Below are positions 18,979 to 29,662 of a stretch of DNA of 64,000 nucleotides, piece by piece. Location: contig JALQPE010001948.1 in the NCBI GenBank assembly GCA_030407315.1, positions 62,001 to 126,000 on the forward strand, read 5' to 3'. A program made the position numbers and the translations under genes. The stretch is from Asparagopsis taxiformis (lineage: Eukaryota > Rhodophyta > Florideophyceae > Bonnemaisoniales > Bonnemaisoniaceae). Within the stretch, counting starts at the first letter, position 1. Every line of letters begins with the position of its first letter. The notes beneath the pieces are model-generated. The model searched no databases and was not told where the DNA came from. It worked only from the letters and a program-made list of their open reading frames with translations.

Positions 18979-19614
18979 TGTGGTGCAATTTATGTTGCGA
19001 GCGCGAACGCGGGTCGGAGCGATGGCGTCGAGTTGAGTCCGCGTGCATCCGCGCTGAGTTAGTTAGTAAGCGAGCGTACGCGTGGCGAAGCCGATTACGT
19101 GTCACGGTGCACCTGCGCGAACGCGTGCGACTGCGAGCCCGGCGCCACGTGTAGCGAATTCTACGAATTTCCCTTTATTTCCCCTTTTTGGGTTTTTTAT
19201 GACGAAAGTCTATTCCCCAAATATTTTCCTTTTTGCGTGCGAGCGAGCGGCCGCCGGCCGACCGCGTAAGGACAGCCTGTCCTTTAGTAGGTAGCTATTA
19301 ATGGTCGTTCTGCTTCGCACCCTACCAATAAACAGCCAGCATCTTCGCAGCTACGAGTTAAGCGTTTAGCGAGTCGCGAGGACCGATTGCGTTACAACGT
19401 TGCGTGCGGGTTGCTCACGATCGCCGACGTTCGCGTGCGCGCTGCGCATGAACCGATCGTCGAACCGCGTCGCACCGCGATAGCGCGCGTTGCGTCGCAC
19501 GCCACTAGGCCAGGGATTTACGACCCCTGTGTGGATCGCGTTGTGCTCGAGTTTACTCGGTGATCTCACCCTGAGATCACGGCTTGCGCCGGCCCGCGAA
19601 TCCCGTGTTTCGAT
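18979..19614 (-). mobile_element. RE2 LTR, left part (split by the RE1-B/C composite)
   Basis: On the plus strand it starts TGTGGTGCAATTTAT and matches the reverse complement of the solo LTR at 43650-44447 up to TTTCGAT at 19614. The matching sequence resumes at 41847 after the 22-kb insertion and ends CTACA at 42003. The joined length is 793 bp against 798 bp for the solo copy. Internal landmarks include CCTTTATTTCCCC and GGTTTTTTATGACGAAAGTC. Confidence 0.8.
19610..19614. repeat. Target-site duplication TCGAT, left copy
   Basis: TCGAT directly precedes the RE1 LTR terminus at 19615 and is repeated at 41842-41846, directly after the far LTR terminus at 41841. The solo RE2 LTR shows the uninterrupted sequence around this site. 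Confidence 0.85.
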
Positions 19615-20277
19615 TGTGGAACAATAGTTCGTTAGACGTAGTAGCTGGTACGAGCCAGTGGACACGCTGTCCTTACGAAACGAAACGAGCAGTCCACCCG
19701 CTGGTGTTTGACTGTATTGTTAGAACGGTAGAAGGTAGAGTGGTTAGCGAGTAGACACGAGCGTCACGACGCAACAATCCACGCGAGGATTACGTTAGCG
19801 AACGAGATGGTACGTCACCGGAGGCGCTCTCAACCAAGCCCGGAGGCACTACACGCAATCAGCCTTACGTGCGGCGATGGGTAGGGAGTACGCAGCTCGA
19901 CGGAGACGAAGCCTCGTTAGGCAAAACGTAAACGTAAACGTAGAAGTCAGTCGTAGACTAGAGCCGTTGCTCGATCGTTGTCTTGTCCCCTTTCCCTCCC
20001 GGCACGATGCCAATACCTATATGGCCACGATGGCATCGCTTTACAGTGTAAACACTGTTCGTAACGTCCCCGAATGGGAAAGGACCTTGTGGGTCACACG
20101 TAGGGACCCGTTGGTCCGTTGGCCGTTGCCAGTACGTTCGTTGCACACGTGTGCCGGTTGCGCGCGCGCATGCGCCAGCAATGTTCGTGCATTGCTGTCG
20201 CCGGTCGTGTCCGCCGAAATTCGAATTCCGCGGAAAACGTAAATATTTGCAATTTCGGAATTGCCACGTATACTACA
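19615..20277 (-). repeat. 3' LTR of RE1-B (663 bp)
   Basis: The termini are the same as in the RE1-A LTR (TGTAG...CCACA on the minus strand). Just outside it, in the internal region (20278-20291), the minus strand reads GTGGGGGTGGGG, a plausible polypurine tract for plus-strand priming. Confidence 0.9.
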
Positions 20278-22631
20278 CAGCCCCACCCCCACACGTGGAC
20301 GTCCCGGCCACGCGAGGCCCTTCAGGACGCGCCTGAGACACGGGGCCGTGGCGCCTTTTCGGGTACAACTGCGGACGTGGCAGTTGTCCCGAAAAATCTC
20401 GTTTAAACGTACGCGGCCCGGTTGGCTGATCGAATCGCCACGGCGCCGGAGCGCGCGCGTGCGCTCCGGCTCTTTCGTAATCATCGCGGCCCGCCCGTTG
20501 GCGTCGTTCCGTGGTTAGTCGTAGGCCTCGTAGGCTTTTAGCATCGAGCTGCTTCGTAAACCTTCGTTTGTTTCTTTGCGTAATCGCATGGCTCCGTTGA
20601 GCTTCGTAATACGTGTTGGCAGGTCGTCTGCAGCGGGGGAGGGGTTAGCGTTAAGCCCCTCCCCACAATTTTTGTTGTGGCGTCTACCCCGTCGGGTGTC
20701 GTAAGGCTTACGTAGCCCGTGCTTCGAGTTCGCGGCGGCGCGTGCCCGTTGGCAGGTTCGTAACACACGCGATTATTCGGCAAAGCGGCGGCGCGTAGCG
20801 GCGGCTTTTCACTGCGAGTGGTACGTTAACCTCGACCGTAGAGCCCGTTGGCGTGCGTATCATTTAGTAACTAACTCGAAAATCGTTTCCACCGTCGTTT
20901 CTCGTTCGGATAACCCCGTCGGGTGTCGAATTTCGTTGAGCATTCGAGCTCCTTAGCGCGTAGCACATCGGTGCCAATTTTAATTTTGCTCCGATGAGCT
21001 TGGCGGAAAATTCGTCGAACATCAGACCGACGCGCACGTGAGTCGGTTTGACGTTCTACGCCGTGGCGTGTACGCAGTAATTCGTCGCAGTACGTTGCGG
21101 TTTCGTTGACAACGTGGTGGCCGGCGGGCTTGGCTTTTCGTATAGCCGTTGACGTCATTAGCGCCGTCGCGCTTCGCGTTGCCGCGGCTTCACGTTGGCC
21201 AGTGGCGATATCATTTTGTAACTATCTCGGAGTTCGTTTCCGCCGTCGTCCCTCGTGCGGATAACCCCGTCGGGTGTCGAATTCCGTTGAGCATTCGAGC
21301 TCTCTGGCACGTAGCACGTCGGTGCCAATTTAATTCGCTCCGGTGAGCCGGACGAAAAATTCGCTAAGCGTCAGGCCGACTCGCGCGTGAGTTGGCTTGA
21401 CGTTTCACGCCGTTGCGTGTACGCGGCAGTGCGTCGTGGTTCCCTAGACAACGTTTTTGCCGGCGGGCTTGGCTTTTCGTATAGCCGTTAACGTTATTAG
21501 CGCCGTCGCGCTTCGCGTTTGCCGCGGCTTCACGTTAGCCGGTGGCGCAATCGTTGCGATAGTCCACTTCGCGTGGTAGCGACGTTCGCTGCGGCGTCCG
21601 AGGAGCGTTTCGTTAGCTCATTCGTTATGTGGTGTGACGTGCACCTGGGCATACGTAATGCTCGCCCTCTACGCCGTTGCGTAATTTCGTTTTTCGTTAC
21701 GTGCGTTCGACTGGCCGGCGGGCTTTTCGCTTCCGCGCGTCGTTCGTTATGCCCGCGTGGCAGGACACCGTTGTGTCGTTCCGTGGTTGCCGTACGTGGC
21801 TACCGCGTTCGGCGTCGTGCCTCACGGTGGCGATACGGTTCGCCGCCCGTCGTCGCGGCCTCGTTGGCTCGTCGTTCGCACGCTTTACTCGCGCGTTTCG
21901 TGCGCTGAGACCCGTTGGTCTAATTCGTCGGCTAACGTATAGCTTCGTTCCGCTTCGTGCGGGAAGTTTCGTAATGAGGCCGTTGCCATCTTCGTTGGGG
22001 ACGCGTCCGTCCTACGTCGTTTCTCCGCCTTCCGGCGTCACGTTGCCGTTAGCTCGCGAGCTGTTTGGCGTTGACCTCGTTGGTCGATGCGACTCGTTGT
22101 CAGCGGCTGTCCACGGGGACGTGCGATGGCTCACGTGACGTGCCAAAATTACGAAATTTTCGGGGCACGCGTGTCCCGAGATTTGGCCGGATTAGCGCAC
22201 TGTAATCGGCCCGATGTTTCGTACCGTGCGCCCATGGCCCGCTGGCCCAAGTATAATTTTTCGCGCGAAAAATCTGACGTGTTGTCCGTCCGTGGCCCGT
22301 GGTGTCGTCACCTTTGCCCGTGGGGCGGTCAACACTGTCGAGCCAGTCGTGGCTCTTCACATCGTGTGAATCGTCCGCGCGTGGACTCGTCGTCCAATCT
22401 TTCGTTGGCGCTCGTGCCTCCACCAACGTATGGTGTCGAAAACGAAAAGAGCGACGGCTCTAGCACGCATCGCGCCCCCCCCCAACGCAAGGGTGGACGT
22501 CCCGGCCACTCGTTGTGCCTTCGCTTCTCGTTCGTGCGGCTCGTCGCCTTCGTTTGTTGCATCGTGCAACGTCGCGCACGCGTGCGCTTAACCCGACGCT
22601 CGTGTGCGTTTTCGGGGGCCGTCGTGGCCTT
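20278..22631 (-). other. Non-coding 3' region of RE1-B
   Basis: From 20515 on it matches the 3' regions of RE1-A and RE1-C. It has no supported ORF and lacks the antisense gene found in RE1-C. It holds the tandem duplication at 20868-21569 and a 9-C run (G9 on the minus strand) near 22475. The 17-mer GTGGACGTCCCGGCCAC occurs at 20295 beside the polypurine tract and again at 22493 beside the G9 run, so the end of the internal region seems duplicated. Confidence 0.7.
20868..21569 (-). repeat. Two 351-bp tandem units in the RE1-B 3' region
   Basis: Units start at 20868 and 21219 with the TAACTA(A/T)CTCG landmark, equivalent to those at 3347 in RE1-A. Confidence 0.8.
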
Positions 22632-25600
22632 TCACGTTGTTGCTCGTCGCACGCGTGCGAAGTATCGAGAGACGCTCTCTTCAGATACGTTCCGGCGGGG
22701 TTCCCACGTAGGGTTACGATACCCGACCCACTTCACGAGGAAGTCTAACGTTCCGTCCTCGTTCACGCGGTGGTTGAGTAGGTCGTCTACTACATACGCT
22801 GGACCGTCGCGGTTCTTGTCGAGGTCTGCCTCGGTGGCATCGTATGGCTCCGGCGGGGGCGCGTTCGCCGGCGTTGGCGCGTACGCAACGCGGTCCGAGT
22901 TGACACGTTCAACTACGTCTCCTCGTTGGATGACGAACGTTCGTACGTCGTTACGTAGTACGCGGAACGGTCCCAACGCGTGGTTGCCGAGCTTCGTGCC
23001 CTTCGTGGTCCCGTCCGTCGGGTCGATGAATACGTATTCTCCCGCGCGGATGTTTCGATTCGAGACACGGACTCGTTTGTCGAAATTTCGTTTATAACGT
23101 GCCTGCGCGGCCTTCAGCGTTCGATACGCATTGTCCATCGTTGTGGCGAGCTCACGAACGTAAGTGGCTCGCCCTCCCCCGTCGGGTAGTTCGCGGTTCG
23201 TTACCGACGTGTGTAGCGCCAACGGTGGCGGTGGATTCGTGAGAATCAAATCGAAGGGCGTCGTGCCCGTGCTCGAATGCACATGCGTGTTGTACGCAAA
23301 CGTTAACGCCGATGCGTATCGATCCCAGTCGTTCTGGTTTTCGTTCACGTAATTGCGCAGCATCGCCAGGATCGTCCTGTTGTAGCGCTCCACCTGCCCG
23401 TTCGTTTGGGGGTGGTACGTCGACGTGAAGACGTTCGTTACGCCAATCTCGTTGCAGACGCGCTGGAAAAACTTAGCAGCGAACTGCTTTCCGTTATCGC
23501 TTATGAGCGTCCGTGGGGGTCCATACGAGAAGACCCATGCGTTGACGAACGCGCTCGCCACGTTGGCGGAATCGATATTACGTAGAGGTACGACTCTGGT
23601 TAGCTTCGTGAAGCGGTCCGTTATCACGAGAATAAATCGGTTGCCACGCGTGGTCTTCGTCAGCGGACCTAGTATGTCGATACATAGGTCTCGCAGCGGC
23701 TCCGTGGCCGGGAATAAACGTAACGGGTTCGTCCGTTTGCGAAGCTTCACGCGGTTCTTCGCACATCCAACGCAGTTTCGTACCGTTGCGTGGATGTCGG
23801 CGGCCATCGCGGGCCAGTAGTACGTCCTCCGTAGGGTATAGTACATACGCGTTTGCCCGGGATGTCCAGCGAGGACGTGGTGGTGCGTTAACTCCAGCAG
23901 CCGCGGCCGTAACGAAGCCGGCACAACGATTTGCGTACGTTCCTCATCGTGAGGGTTCCGGCGTCGGAGTAGGCCATCGTGGCCTTCGAAGAATGCAGCG
24001 TCCTGCGTCTCGGACTGTCGTGTCAGTATCGTTTGACAGAACGCGTCCTCGCGTTGAGCTTCGATAAGCTCGTCCCTCGTAATGGGGAGCTGAACGTCAG
24101 CTGGTGGCACGCGTGCCGAATCGTCTTCAGCAGCGCGCTGTTCGTCGAGGAAATCCGGTTCCTCGTCAAGAACGTCATCGAGCGACGCGTCGCGGTTGAA
24201 CTCGAGGCCATCGTGGCCAGCCGTCGTGGCTGATGTTCGTTCGTCACGAGTCTCGTTAGACGGGTCGTCGTGACCCCCGGCATTCGTCGCCTTTTTACGC
24301 ACGGACGTCGTTCGTCCTTGCCCATTTCGTGTGGGTTGTCGCCGACTGCGAGTCGTCACGAGGACCGCGTCCCCGTACGATGGTACGTCATCGTCGACGG
24401 GTCGACCGTCGTCATACGTAGATATCACACGTGATAAAGCGTCAGGTACCTGGTGCACGCGCCCAGGCCTGTACGTGACTTCGAAATCGAATTCGGCAAC
24501 GCGTAGCCTCCATCGTAGTAGTCGTCCGGACGCGTCCGTTAACGTCATCAGCCAACGTAAGGCTTCGTGATCCGTACGTACGGTAAATCGCTGACCCTCT
24601 ACGTAGGGTCGGAGCGACGTTATCGCCCAGACGACGGAGTAGCACTCGCGCTCCGTTGCCGAGTAACCGCGTTCGGTTTCGTTGAGGGTCTTCGACCAGT
24701 ACCCAATCGGCACCCATTCGTTGGGCTTATCTTCGTTCTGCTGCTGGAGCAACGTAGCTCCCAGCTGATACGCCGACGCGTCGGTATCGATCATGAACGG
24801 ACGTCCCGCCTTCGGAAGGTGCAATACTGGTGGCGACACCAGTATTGTCTTCAACGTTTCGAACGCATTCGTTTGCGCGTTTGTTGGGTTCGTCCAATCG
24901 GGGGAAGCGTCCTTCTTCAACATCGTGTTGAGTGGCCGAGCGATCTCGGCATACGCCTTTACGAAACGGCGGTAAACGTTGGCCGCGCCCAAAAACGATC
25001 GACATTGCGTCTTGTCGCGTGGGAACGTAGCCGTACGAAAGGCTTCCTTGTTCCGAGCTGCGACGTGCAGCTTCCCTGGGGTAATCACGTGCCCCAGGTA
25101 GTCAACTCGTGGTTGAAAGAACGAGCACTTCGTGAGCTTTAACGTTACTCCCGCTGCGCGTAGCAGGGAAAGCACCTGGTCAACGTGACCCAGGTGAGAC
25201 TCGAGGTCTTTCGAAAAGACGATTACGTCGTCTAAGTAGACCAGGCACGATTGCCAACGTACTCCGGAGAGGATGATGTCCAACGTCCGCTGAAACGTAG
25301 CGGGGGCATTTCGTAGCCCGAATGGCATTCGCACGTAGCGATACGTTCCCATGAAAGACGTAAACGTTGTCTTATCACGGTCCTCGGCGGAGACGGGCAC
25401 TTGCCAGTAACCGGCGTTACAATCGAGTGTCGTGAAGATGGCGGCGTCGCCCAACGAATCGAGGCAGTCTTCCATACGAGGAAGCGGGTACGAATCAGCG
25501 ATCGTTTTCGCGTTCAAACGCCTGTAATCGACACAGAAACGTAAGGATCCGTCCTTCTTCGGCACCAACACGATTGGTGACGCCCATTCGCTGGACGCGG

Positions 25601-27221
25601 GTTCGATAACCCCTTCGTTGAGCATCTTCGTGATCTGCTCCTCGGCTATCGTACGTAAAGCCGGACCCTGACGATAGGGCATTGAACGTATGGGCCGCGT
25701 GCCCGGTTCGAGTTCGATTCGATGCTCCGTAGCATTGATTTCGCCGAGGCGTCCGCTCGTCCACATTGACGAATGTGTAGCTAGCATCTCGTTGATGCGC
25801 TTTCGTAAATCCTCGTCGTCGAGGTGCGACAAATCGATTGTCGACTGCCAATCCGTGGCGGGGTCGTTCCCCTTTTCGTTGACCAACGGGTCTGGCGTTT
25901 CGTCGCCCAACCCGTTCGTATTCGTCCGTGTCGTCGCGTCGACTAGCGGTAGGTTCAAAACCTTCGCGAGGGCTTCGCCGCCCTCACGCTTGAGTGGGAC
26001 GATTCCCAGCGGGGAGCGTACCGCGTACGCAATCGTTGCGCCTTTCGGCAATTCGCGGTCCTTCTTCGTGAAGTTCGACACGATGATAGAGAACGTCTCT
26101 CTCGGTCCTACGTCGACCACTCCGTTGGCTATGCGCAGCCCATGCCGGAATTGCACCGACGCTTTCGGTTCGAGGAACACGAGTCCGGTCGCATCCGTCG
26201 TCACGTTGACGGTCCGTTGCGACATCGCCGGTACACGCGTGTACTTCGTCAGGCGAACCGAGAACGTTCGGCTCGGCCTATTCGAGGCCGCGTTACGCTC
26301 GCGGCGTTTCGGGGGCTCCACGTTTGGATTCGTCTCCTCCCCCTCCTCGTACGGAGTCGTCGTATCGCCCTCCGCGATAATGGGTATCGTATCCCCCCGA
26401 TGGAGGTCGATTGTCTGCGCTCGACAGCGTATAGCATCGACATGCTTCGACATGAACGACGTGCCCATTATAACGGGGACAGCCAGCGTGTTGGCTACGA
26501 AGAATTTTACGCGGAACAGCGAGTTCCCCAGCCTGACACGAAGCAGGATGGCGCCTTCGATAGGCAAACGTCGCCCGTTGGCGTCTCCGAGCTTCGGCAG
26601 CTCTTCGTCACGTAGACAGCGGTCGACCCAGTCGTAGGGTAGTAAACTTGTTCGTATCAAGTTGTAGCCGCTGCACGTATCCATCGCGATGGTAATCGCC
26701 CTCATCACGTTGAGGTCTAGTCCGATCGTTCCGGATACGATATAATGCTTCGACGCAAGTAGGCACGTATGCCCGTCGAGGACCAACGGTTCGGTCCTGA
26801 CCGGCGCGCGGTCTACGTCTTCGCTAGCGGTTCGTCGCTTCATCGTGTGAGCCCGTATGGCTTCTTTTGCGTCGACACGCTTCGTATAAGCCGCGTGTTT
26901 GGCTTTCTCGCGCTCGGAAGCGTCGTGCTTCCGGGTAGCGCGTCTCGCTCGTCTGCGAGGCTTCCTCTTCGTGTGAGGTTCGTTCGTCCCGTCGGACTTC
27001 GTTTCTTCCCCCACGTCGGGTGTCGTGTGACTCGAGTTGGCCTTCGCGGCCGTGAGCTTTACGTAGCTCTCGTTCATCGGTGAGCCTGCGGAGGACCAAT
27101 CATCGACGTCGGTCGTCCCCCTTTTACGTAAGGGTTCAGGCGATGTGGGTGGCTCGTGACCTACATCGCCTGGTCGTTTCCCGGCGCGGGGCCGTTCGAC
27201 ACGTTGTCGTCGTGAGCCCAC
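22632..27221 (-). CDS. pol: RE1-B pol polyprotein, 1529 aa, all catalytic motifs intact
   Basis: Same length and domain order as the RE1-A protein, with no indels. Intact features are protease DTCSG (181-185), RT YLDD (662-665), the RNase H acidic residues including Asp 884 in TDH, the integrase HHCC and DD35E (1182, 1242, 1278), and the C-terminal chromodomain with the FLVKWVGY core. It differs from the other copies by scattered substitutions only. The frame has no ATG near its 5' end (it opens with GTG inside gag), which supports synthesis as Gag-Pol by -1 frameshifting. On sequence alone this is the best candidate for an active copy, because it also has the canonical slippery heptamer. Confidence 0.95.
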   Translation of the reverse strand: MGSRRQRVERPRAGKRPGDVGHEPPTSPEPLRKRGTTDVDDWSSAGSPMNESYVKLTAAKANSSHTTPDVGEETKSDGTNEPHTKRKPRRRARRATRKHDASEREKAKHAAYTKRVDAKEAIRAHTMKRRTASEDVDRAPVRTEPLVLDGHTCLLASKHYIVSGTIGLDLNVMRAITIAMDTCSGYNLIRTSLLPYDWVDRCLRDEELPKLGDANGRRLPIEGAILLRVRLGNSLFRVKFFVANTLAVPVIMGTSFMSKHVDAIRCRAQTIDLHRGDTIPIIAEGDTTTPYEEGEETNPNVEPPKRRERNAASNRPSRTFSVRLTKYTRVPAMSQRTVNVTTDATGLVFLEPKASVQFRHGLRIANGVVDVGPRETFSIIVSNFTKKDRELPKGATIAYAVRSPLGIVPLKREGGEALAKVLNLPLVDATTRTNTNGLGDETPDPLVNEKGNDPATDWQSTIDLSHLDDEDLRKRINEMLATHSSMWTSGRLGEINATEHRIELEPGTRPIRSMPYRQGPALRTIAEEQITKMLNEGVIEPASSEWASPIVLVPKKDGSLRFCVDYRRLNAKTIADSYPLPRMEDCLDSLGDAAIFTTLDCNAGYWQVPVSAEDRDKTTFTSFMGTYRYVRMPFGLRNAPATFQRTLDIILSGVRWQSCLVYLDDVIVFSKDLESHLGHVDQVLSLLRAAGVTLKLTKCSFFQPRVDYLGHVITPGKLHVAARNKEAFRTATFPRDKTQCRSFLGAANVYRRFVKAYAEIARPLNTMLKKDASPDWTNPTNAQTNAFETLKTILVSPPVLHLPKAGRPFMIDTDASAYQLGATLLQQQNEDKPNEWVPIGYWSKTLNETERGYSATERECYSVVWAITSLRPYVEGQRFTVRTDHEALRWLMTLTDASGRLLRWRLRVAEFDFEVTYRPGRVHQVPDALSRVISTYDDGRPVDDDVPSYGDAVLVTTRSRRQPTRNGQGRTTSVRKKATNAGGHDDPSNETRDERTSATTAGHDGLEFNRDASLDDVLDEEPDFLDEQRAAEDDSARVPPADVQLPITRDELIEAQREDAFCQTILTRQSETQDAAFFEGHDGLLRRRNPHDEERTQIVVPASLRPRLLELTHHHVLAGHPGQTRMYYTLRRTYYWPAMAADIHATVRNCVGCAKNRVKLRKRTNPLRLFPATEPLRDLCIDILGPLTKTTRGNRFILVITDRFTKLTRVVPLRNIDSANVASAFVNAWVFSYGPPRTLISDNGKQFAAKFFQRVCNEIGVTNVFTSTYHPQTNGQVERYNRTILAMLRNYVNENQNDWDRYASALTFAYNTHVHSSTGTTPFDLILTNPPPPLALHTSVTNRELPDGGGRATYVRELATTMDNAYRTLKAAQARYKRNFDKRVRVSNRNIRAGEYVFIDPTDGTTKGTKLGNHALGPFRVLRNDVRTFVIQRGDVVERVNSDRVAYAPTPANAPPPEPYDATEADLDKNRDGPAYVVDDLLNHRVNEDGTLDFLVKWVGYRNPTWEPRRNVSEESVSRYFARVRRATT
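27139..27182 (-). promoter_or_regulatory. Predicted -1 ribosomal frameshift signal, RE1-B (canonical GGGAAAC)
   Basis: The gag frame reads CCG GGA AAC, so the heptamer is G GGA AAC (27182-27176), an exact X XXY YYZ slippery site. The spacer GACCA and an 8-bp stem follow (GGCGATGT 27170-27163 with ACATCGCC 27146-27139). Heptamer, 5-7 nt spacer and stable stem are the known requirements for -1 frameshifting. Confidence 0.8.
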
Positions 27222-29563
27222 GAAGCTCGTTCGTCATCGTGACTCGTTTCCGCCTCGAGTGGCGTTTCGTCAGCGGAGGTCGTCACGTAGACTCCGCTGC
27301 GGCCATTACGCTGGCCATTCCGTTCGTTCGCCCACGGGCGGGGGTCACGTCGGTCATTACGAAAATCGCCGCGGCGCCTGTCGAAGGGCCTTCCCCCGTC
27401 ACGATTGGGGTTTCGGAGTATCGTAGGCGGCGTGCCGTACCTCCGCGGGGTCACGTTCCCTCGCTCGCCAGGTCGTTCCTGGTTACGTTTGGCCATTCGT
27501 TGGCGGAAGTACTCAGCCTGACGTGGGTTGCTCTTCACGTGGAAGAGGTAGTACTTGTACGCGAAAAAGATCCGTTGATCTGGCGTCAGACGCGGACACG
27601 TAAACGTCGAGTGGCCATCTTCGCGGCATGACCAACACGACAGCGTCCAGTAATCATTCGGGATTACGGAGTGCGCCAATTGCGTCTGCTCGCTCGTGAG
27701 CTTCGGCACGTCCTCGCATGGACGGTTCAATCGAGCTTCGAGCTCGTCCGGCTTTTCGTTTGCCGTTTTCGTATCGTTGGGCGGCGGCCCGTTCGTGAAG
27801 AGGATCGCCTCCAAATTCTCGGCAACGTGAACCGCAGCGAGCGACACGTCGTCGTCGTCCCTCGCGGGGATGTTCGGGTTACCATCGTGGTAACTGGGCT
27901 CGCTAGCCCGTTCATTACGTAAGTACGCGGACTCATCGTAGTCCGCGAACTTCCTCGACTCGTGGTCGGAAATAGCCAACGTAGGCTTCACCGGAAACCG
28001 CACTTTCGGTTTCGCGGCTGACGCGACAGCTGCCGTACGTGCACGGAAGGTCGTTCCTTCGGCCGTCGCCAATCGTCTCACAACGGTGAGGTCGTTCCTC
28101 TCTCGTTCGGGGAGTGACCGGAGTCGTTCCGTCACTGCTGCCCGCGTCGAGGGCAGCAAACCACGTACGTAGTGGTGAACGAGGAGTCGATCCGTAAACA
28201 CGTAGTTACACGCCCGCGTGGCGGTGTCGAGTCTATCAGCGTACTGATTCTCGTCCTCGTTAGGACTCTGCGTGATCATCGTGACCTTTTCGTAGGCCTC
28301 CTGCAGCACGTCGTCTTGCAGGTATCGTTTGATCAACGCGTTGATTACGTGAGGCCACGAGAACCTCTTCGTCGGATCAGTCGTGATCACACCAGTCGTA
28401 CACTGGGAATCGTAGAACCGTCGGGCGTCCCCTTCGAGGAAGAAGTGCAGCGCACGTACTGCCACTCCCTCGCACACTCCGAGTGTGCTGAACCCATCAC
28501 GTATTTGGGCGAGGAATCCGAGTAACGTAATCGGATTCCGGCCGGAGAACGGCTTTAACGTAGGGAAAAGTCCCTCCAGCTCACGTTTGAGCTTATGTAC
28601 GCTTTGACTCTCGTTCACGTAGAGATGTTCACGTACATCGTTAAGTCGGTACATGCGGTACGACACCACGTTCGCAAATGCGTCGAGCATTGTCGTGTGC
28701 TCTGCCAACGCGTGGCAAACGGGTCCGAGGGCGTTCCCTGGTAAGCGTACCGCGTCGGCACGTTCGTTTTCGTGGACTCGCGTGTCCGTCGTGCCGAACG
28801 TACCCAGCCACGGAATGTACGTCTCACGTGGCGGGGGAGCTCTCGTATCGAATTGCGCAGCACGTGCTGCGTCCGCCGACCGCGCGTGGTCTGGCGTATC
28901 GTTAAAACGTAATTGCCTTCGTGGCGTCTCGTCGGGGTTGGCGATGGCTCGTTGCACTGTCGCCCCCCTTCCGTACGTTGTCGGGGTCGTCGGACCGGGT
29001 GTTGGTGGGTATCCTCCCGGAACGGCCGGGGAGGATTGCGAGTTATAGGCGCGCGAGCCTTCGTAATTCGGATCGCTTCCGCTCGGCGGAGCGGAACGTC
29101 CGGCGACGATTTCGTTGAATACTACGACAAACGAGTCGAGTCTTCCCTCCACGGCGGAGAGGCGGTTTCGTAAGTCTTCGTTTTCCCGTTCGAGGGTCGC
29201 TGAGCGTTCACGTAACGCACGAGCTTCGCGCTCCGAGACTCCGAGTCTCTGCCTTACGGCTTCGTCGACGGCCGCGTCGCTCGCCCTTTCGATGTGACCT
29301 CGAAGGTCTTCGTACACTACACGTAGTGCCGTGGGAGTCACGTTCCCTTCGTTGAGCTGACCGCGCGTTGCGGGGTCCATACTCACGGACTCAAACGGGC
29401 TTACCGTACGTGGTAGCTGGCCGATCGCCTCGATATCCGGCGGGATAGATCGATCAGTCGCGAAGATCGCTTCTGCTGACAAGGCCACGTCGGCTTCGGC
29501 GTCCGCTGACGTTGGCAACGGTTGCCTGGGCGACGCGCTGAAATTCGACACAGCGTAATTCAT
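27161..29563 (-). CDS. gag: RE1-B Gag, 800 aa
   Basis: It starts at the conserved ATG (MNYAVS). The frame upstream is destroyed by a 5-nt deletion relative to RE1-A and RE1-C (CTGTAGCACG against CTGTAGCGTAGCACG), which argues that this ATG is the true start. The coiled coil, capsid-like region and CCHC knuckle are as in RE1-A. It is one residue shorter than RE1-A Gag (NYEGS against NYGEGS). Confidence 0.93.
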   Translation of the reverse strand: MNYAVSNFSASPRQPLPTSADAEADVALSAEAIFATDRSIPPDIEAIGQLPRTVSPFESVSMDPATRGQLNEGNVTPTALRVVYEDLRGHIERASDAAVDEAVRQRLGVSEREARALRERSATLERENEDLRNRLSAVEGRLDSFVVVFNEIVAGRSAPPSGSDPNYEGSRAYNSQSSPAVPGGYPPTPGPTTPTTYGRGATVQRAIANPDETPRRQLRFNDTPDHARSADAARAAQFDTRAPPPRETYIPWLGTFGTTDTRVHENERADAVRLPGNALGPVCHALAEHTTMLDAFANVVSYRMYRLNDVREHLYVNESQSVHKLKRELEGLFPTLKPFSGRNPITLLGFLAQIRDGFSTLGVCEGVAVRALHFFLEGDARRFYDSQCTTGVITTDPTKRFSWPHVINALIKRYLQDDVLQEAYEKVTMITQSPNEDENQYADRLDTATRACNYVFTDRLLVHHYVRGLLPSTRAAVTERLRSLPERERNDLTVVRRLATAEGTTFRARTAAVASAAKPKVRFPVKPTLAISDHESRKFADYDESAYLRNERASEPSYHDGNPNIPARDDDDVSLAAVHVAENLEAILFTNGPPPNDTKTANEKPDELEARLNRPCEDVPKLTSEQTQLAHSVIPNDYWTLSCWSCREDGHSTFTCPRLTPDQRIFFAYKYYLFHVKSNPRQAEYFRQRMAKRNQERPGERGNVTPRRYGTPPTILRNPNRDGGRPFDRRRGDFRNDRRDPRPWANERNGQRNGRSGVYVTTSADETPLEAETSHDDERASWAHDDNVSNGPAPGNDQAM

Positions 29564-29648
29564 AGACCGTCGTCTGTAGCACGTAGCTTTTCGTTAACGT
29601 AAAAGAGCTCAACCTCGTTGGTTGTCGTTATGCTCGTAGCAACTTCTA

Positions 29649-29661
29649 GGTCGAGAGACCA
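29649..29661 (-). other. Primer-binding site of RE1-B
   Basis: TGGTCTCTCGACC on the minus strand, one base inside the LTR at 29663. It is identical to the sites of RE1-A and RE1-C. Confidence 0.65.
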
Positions 29662-29662
29662 G

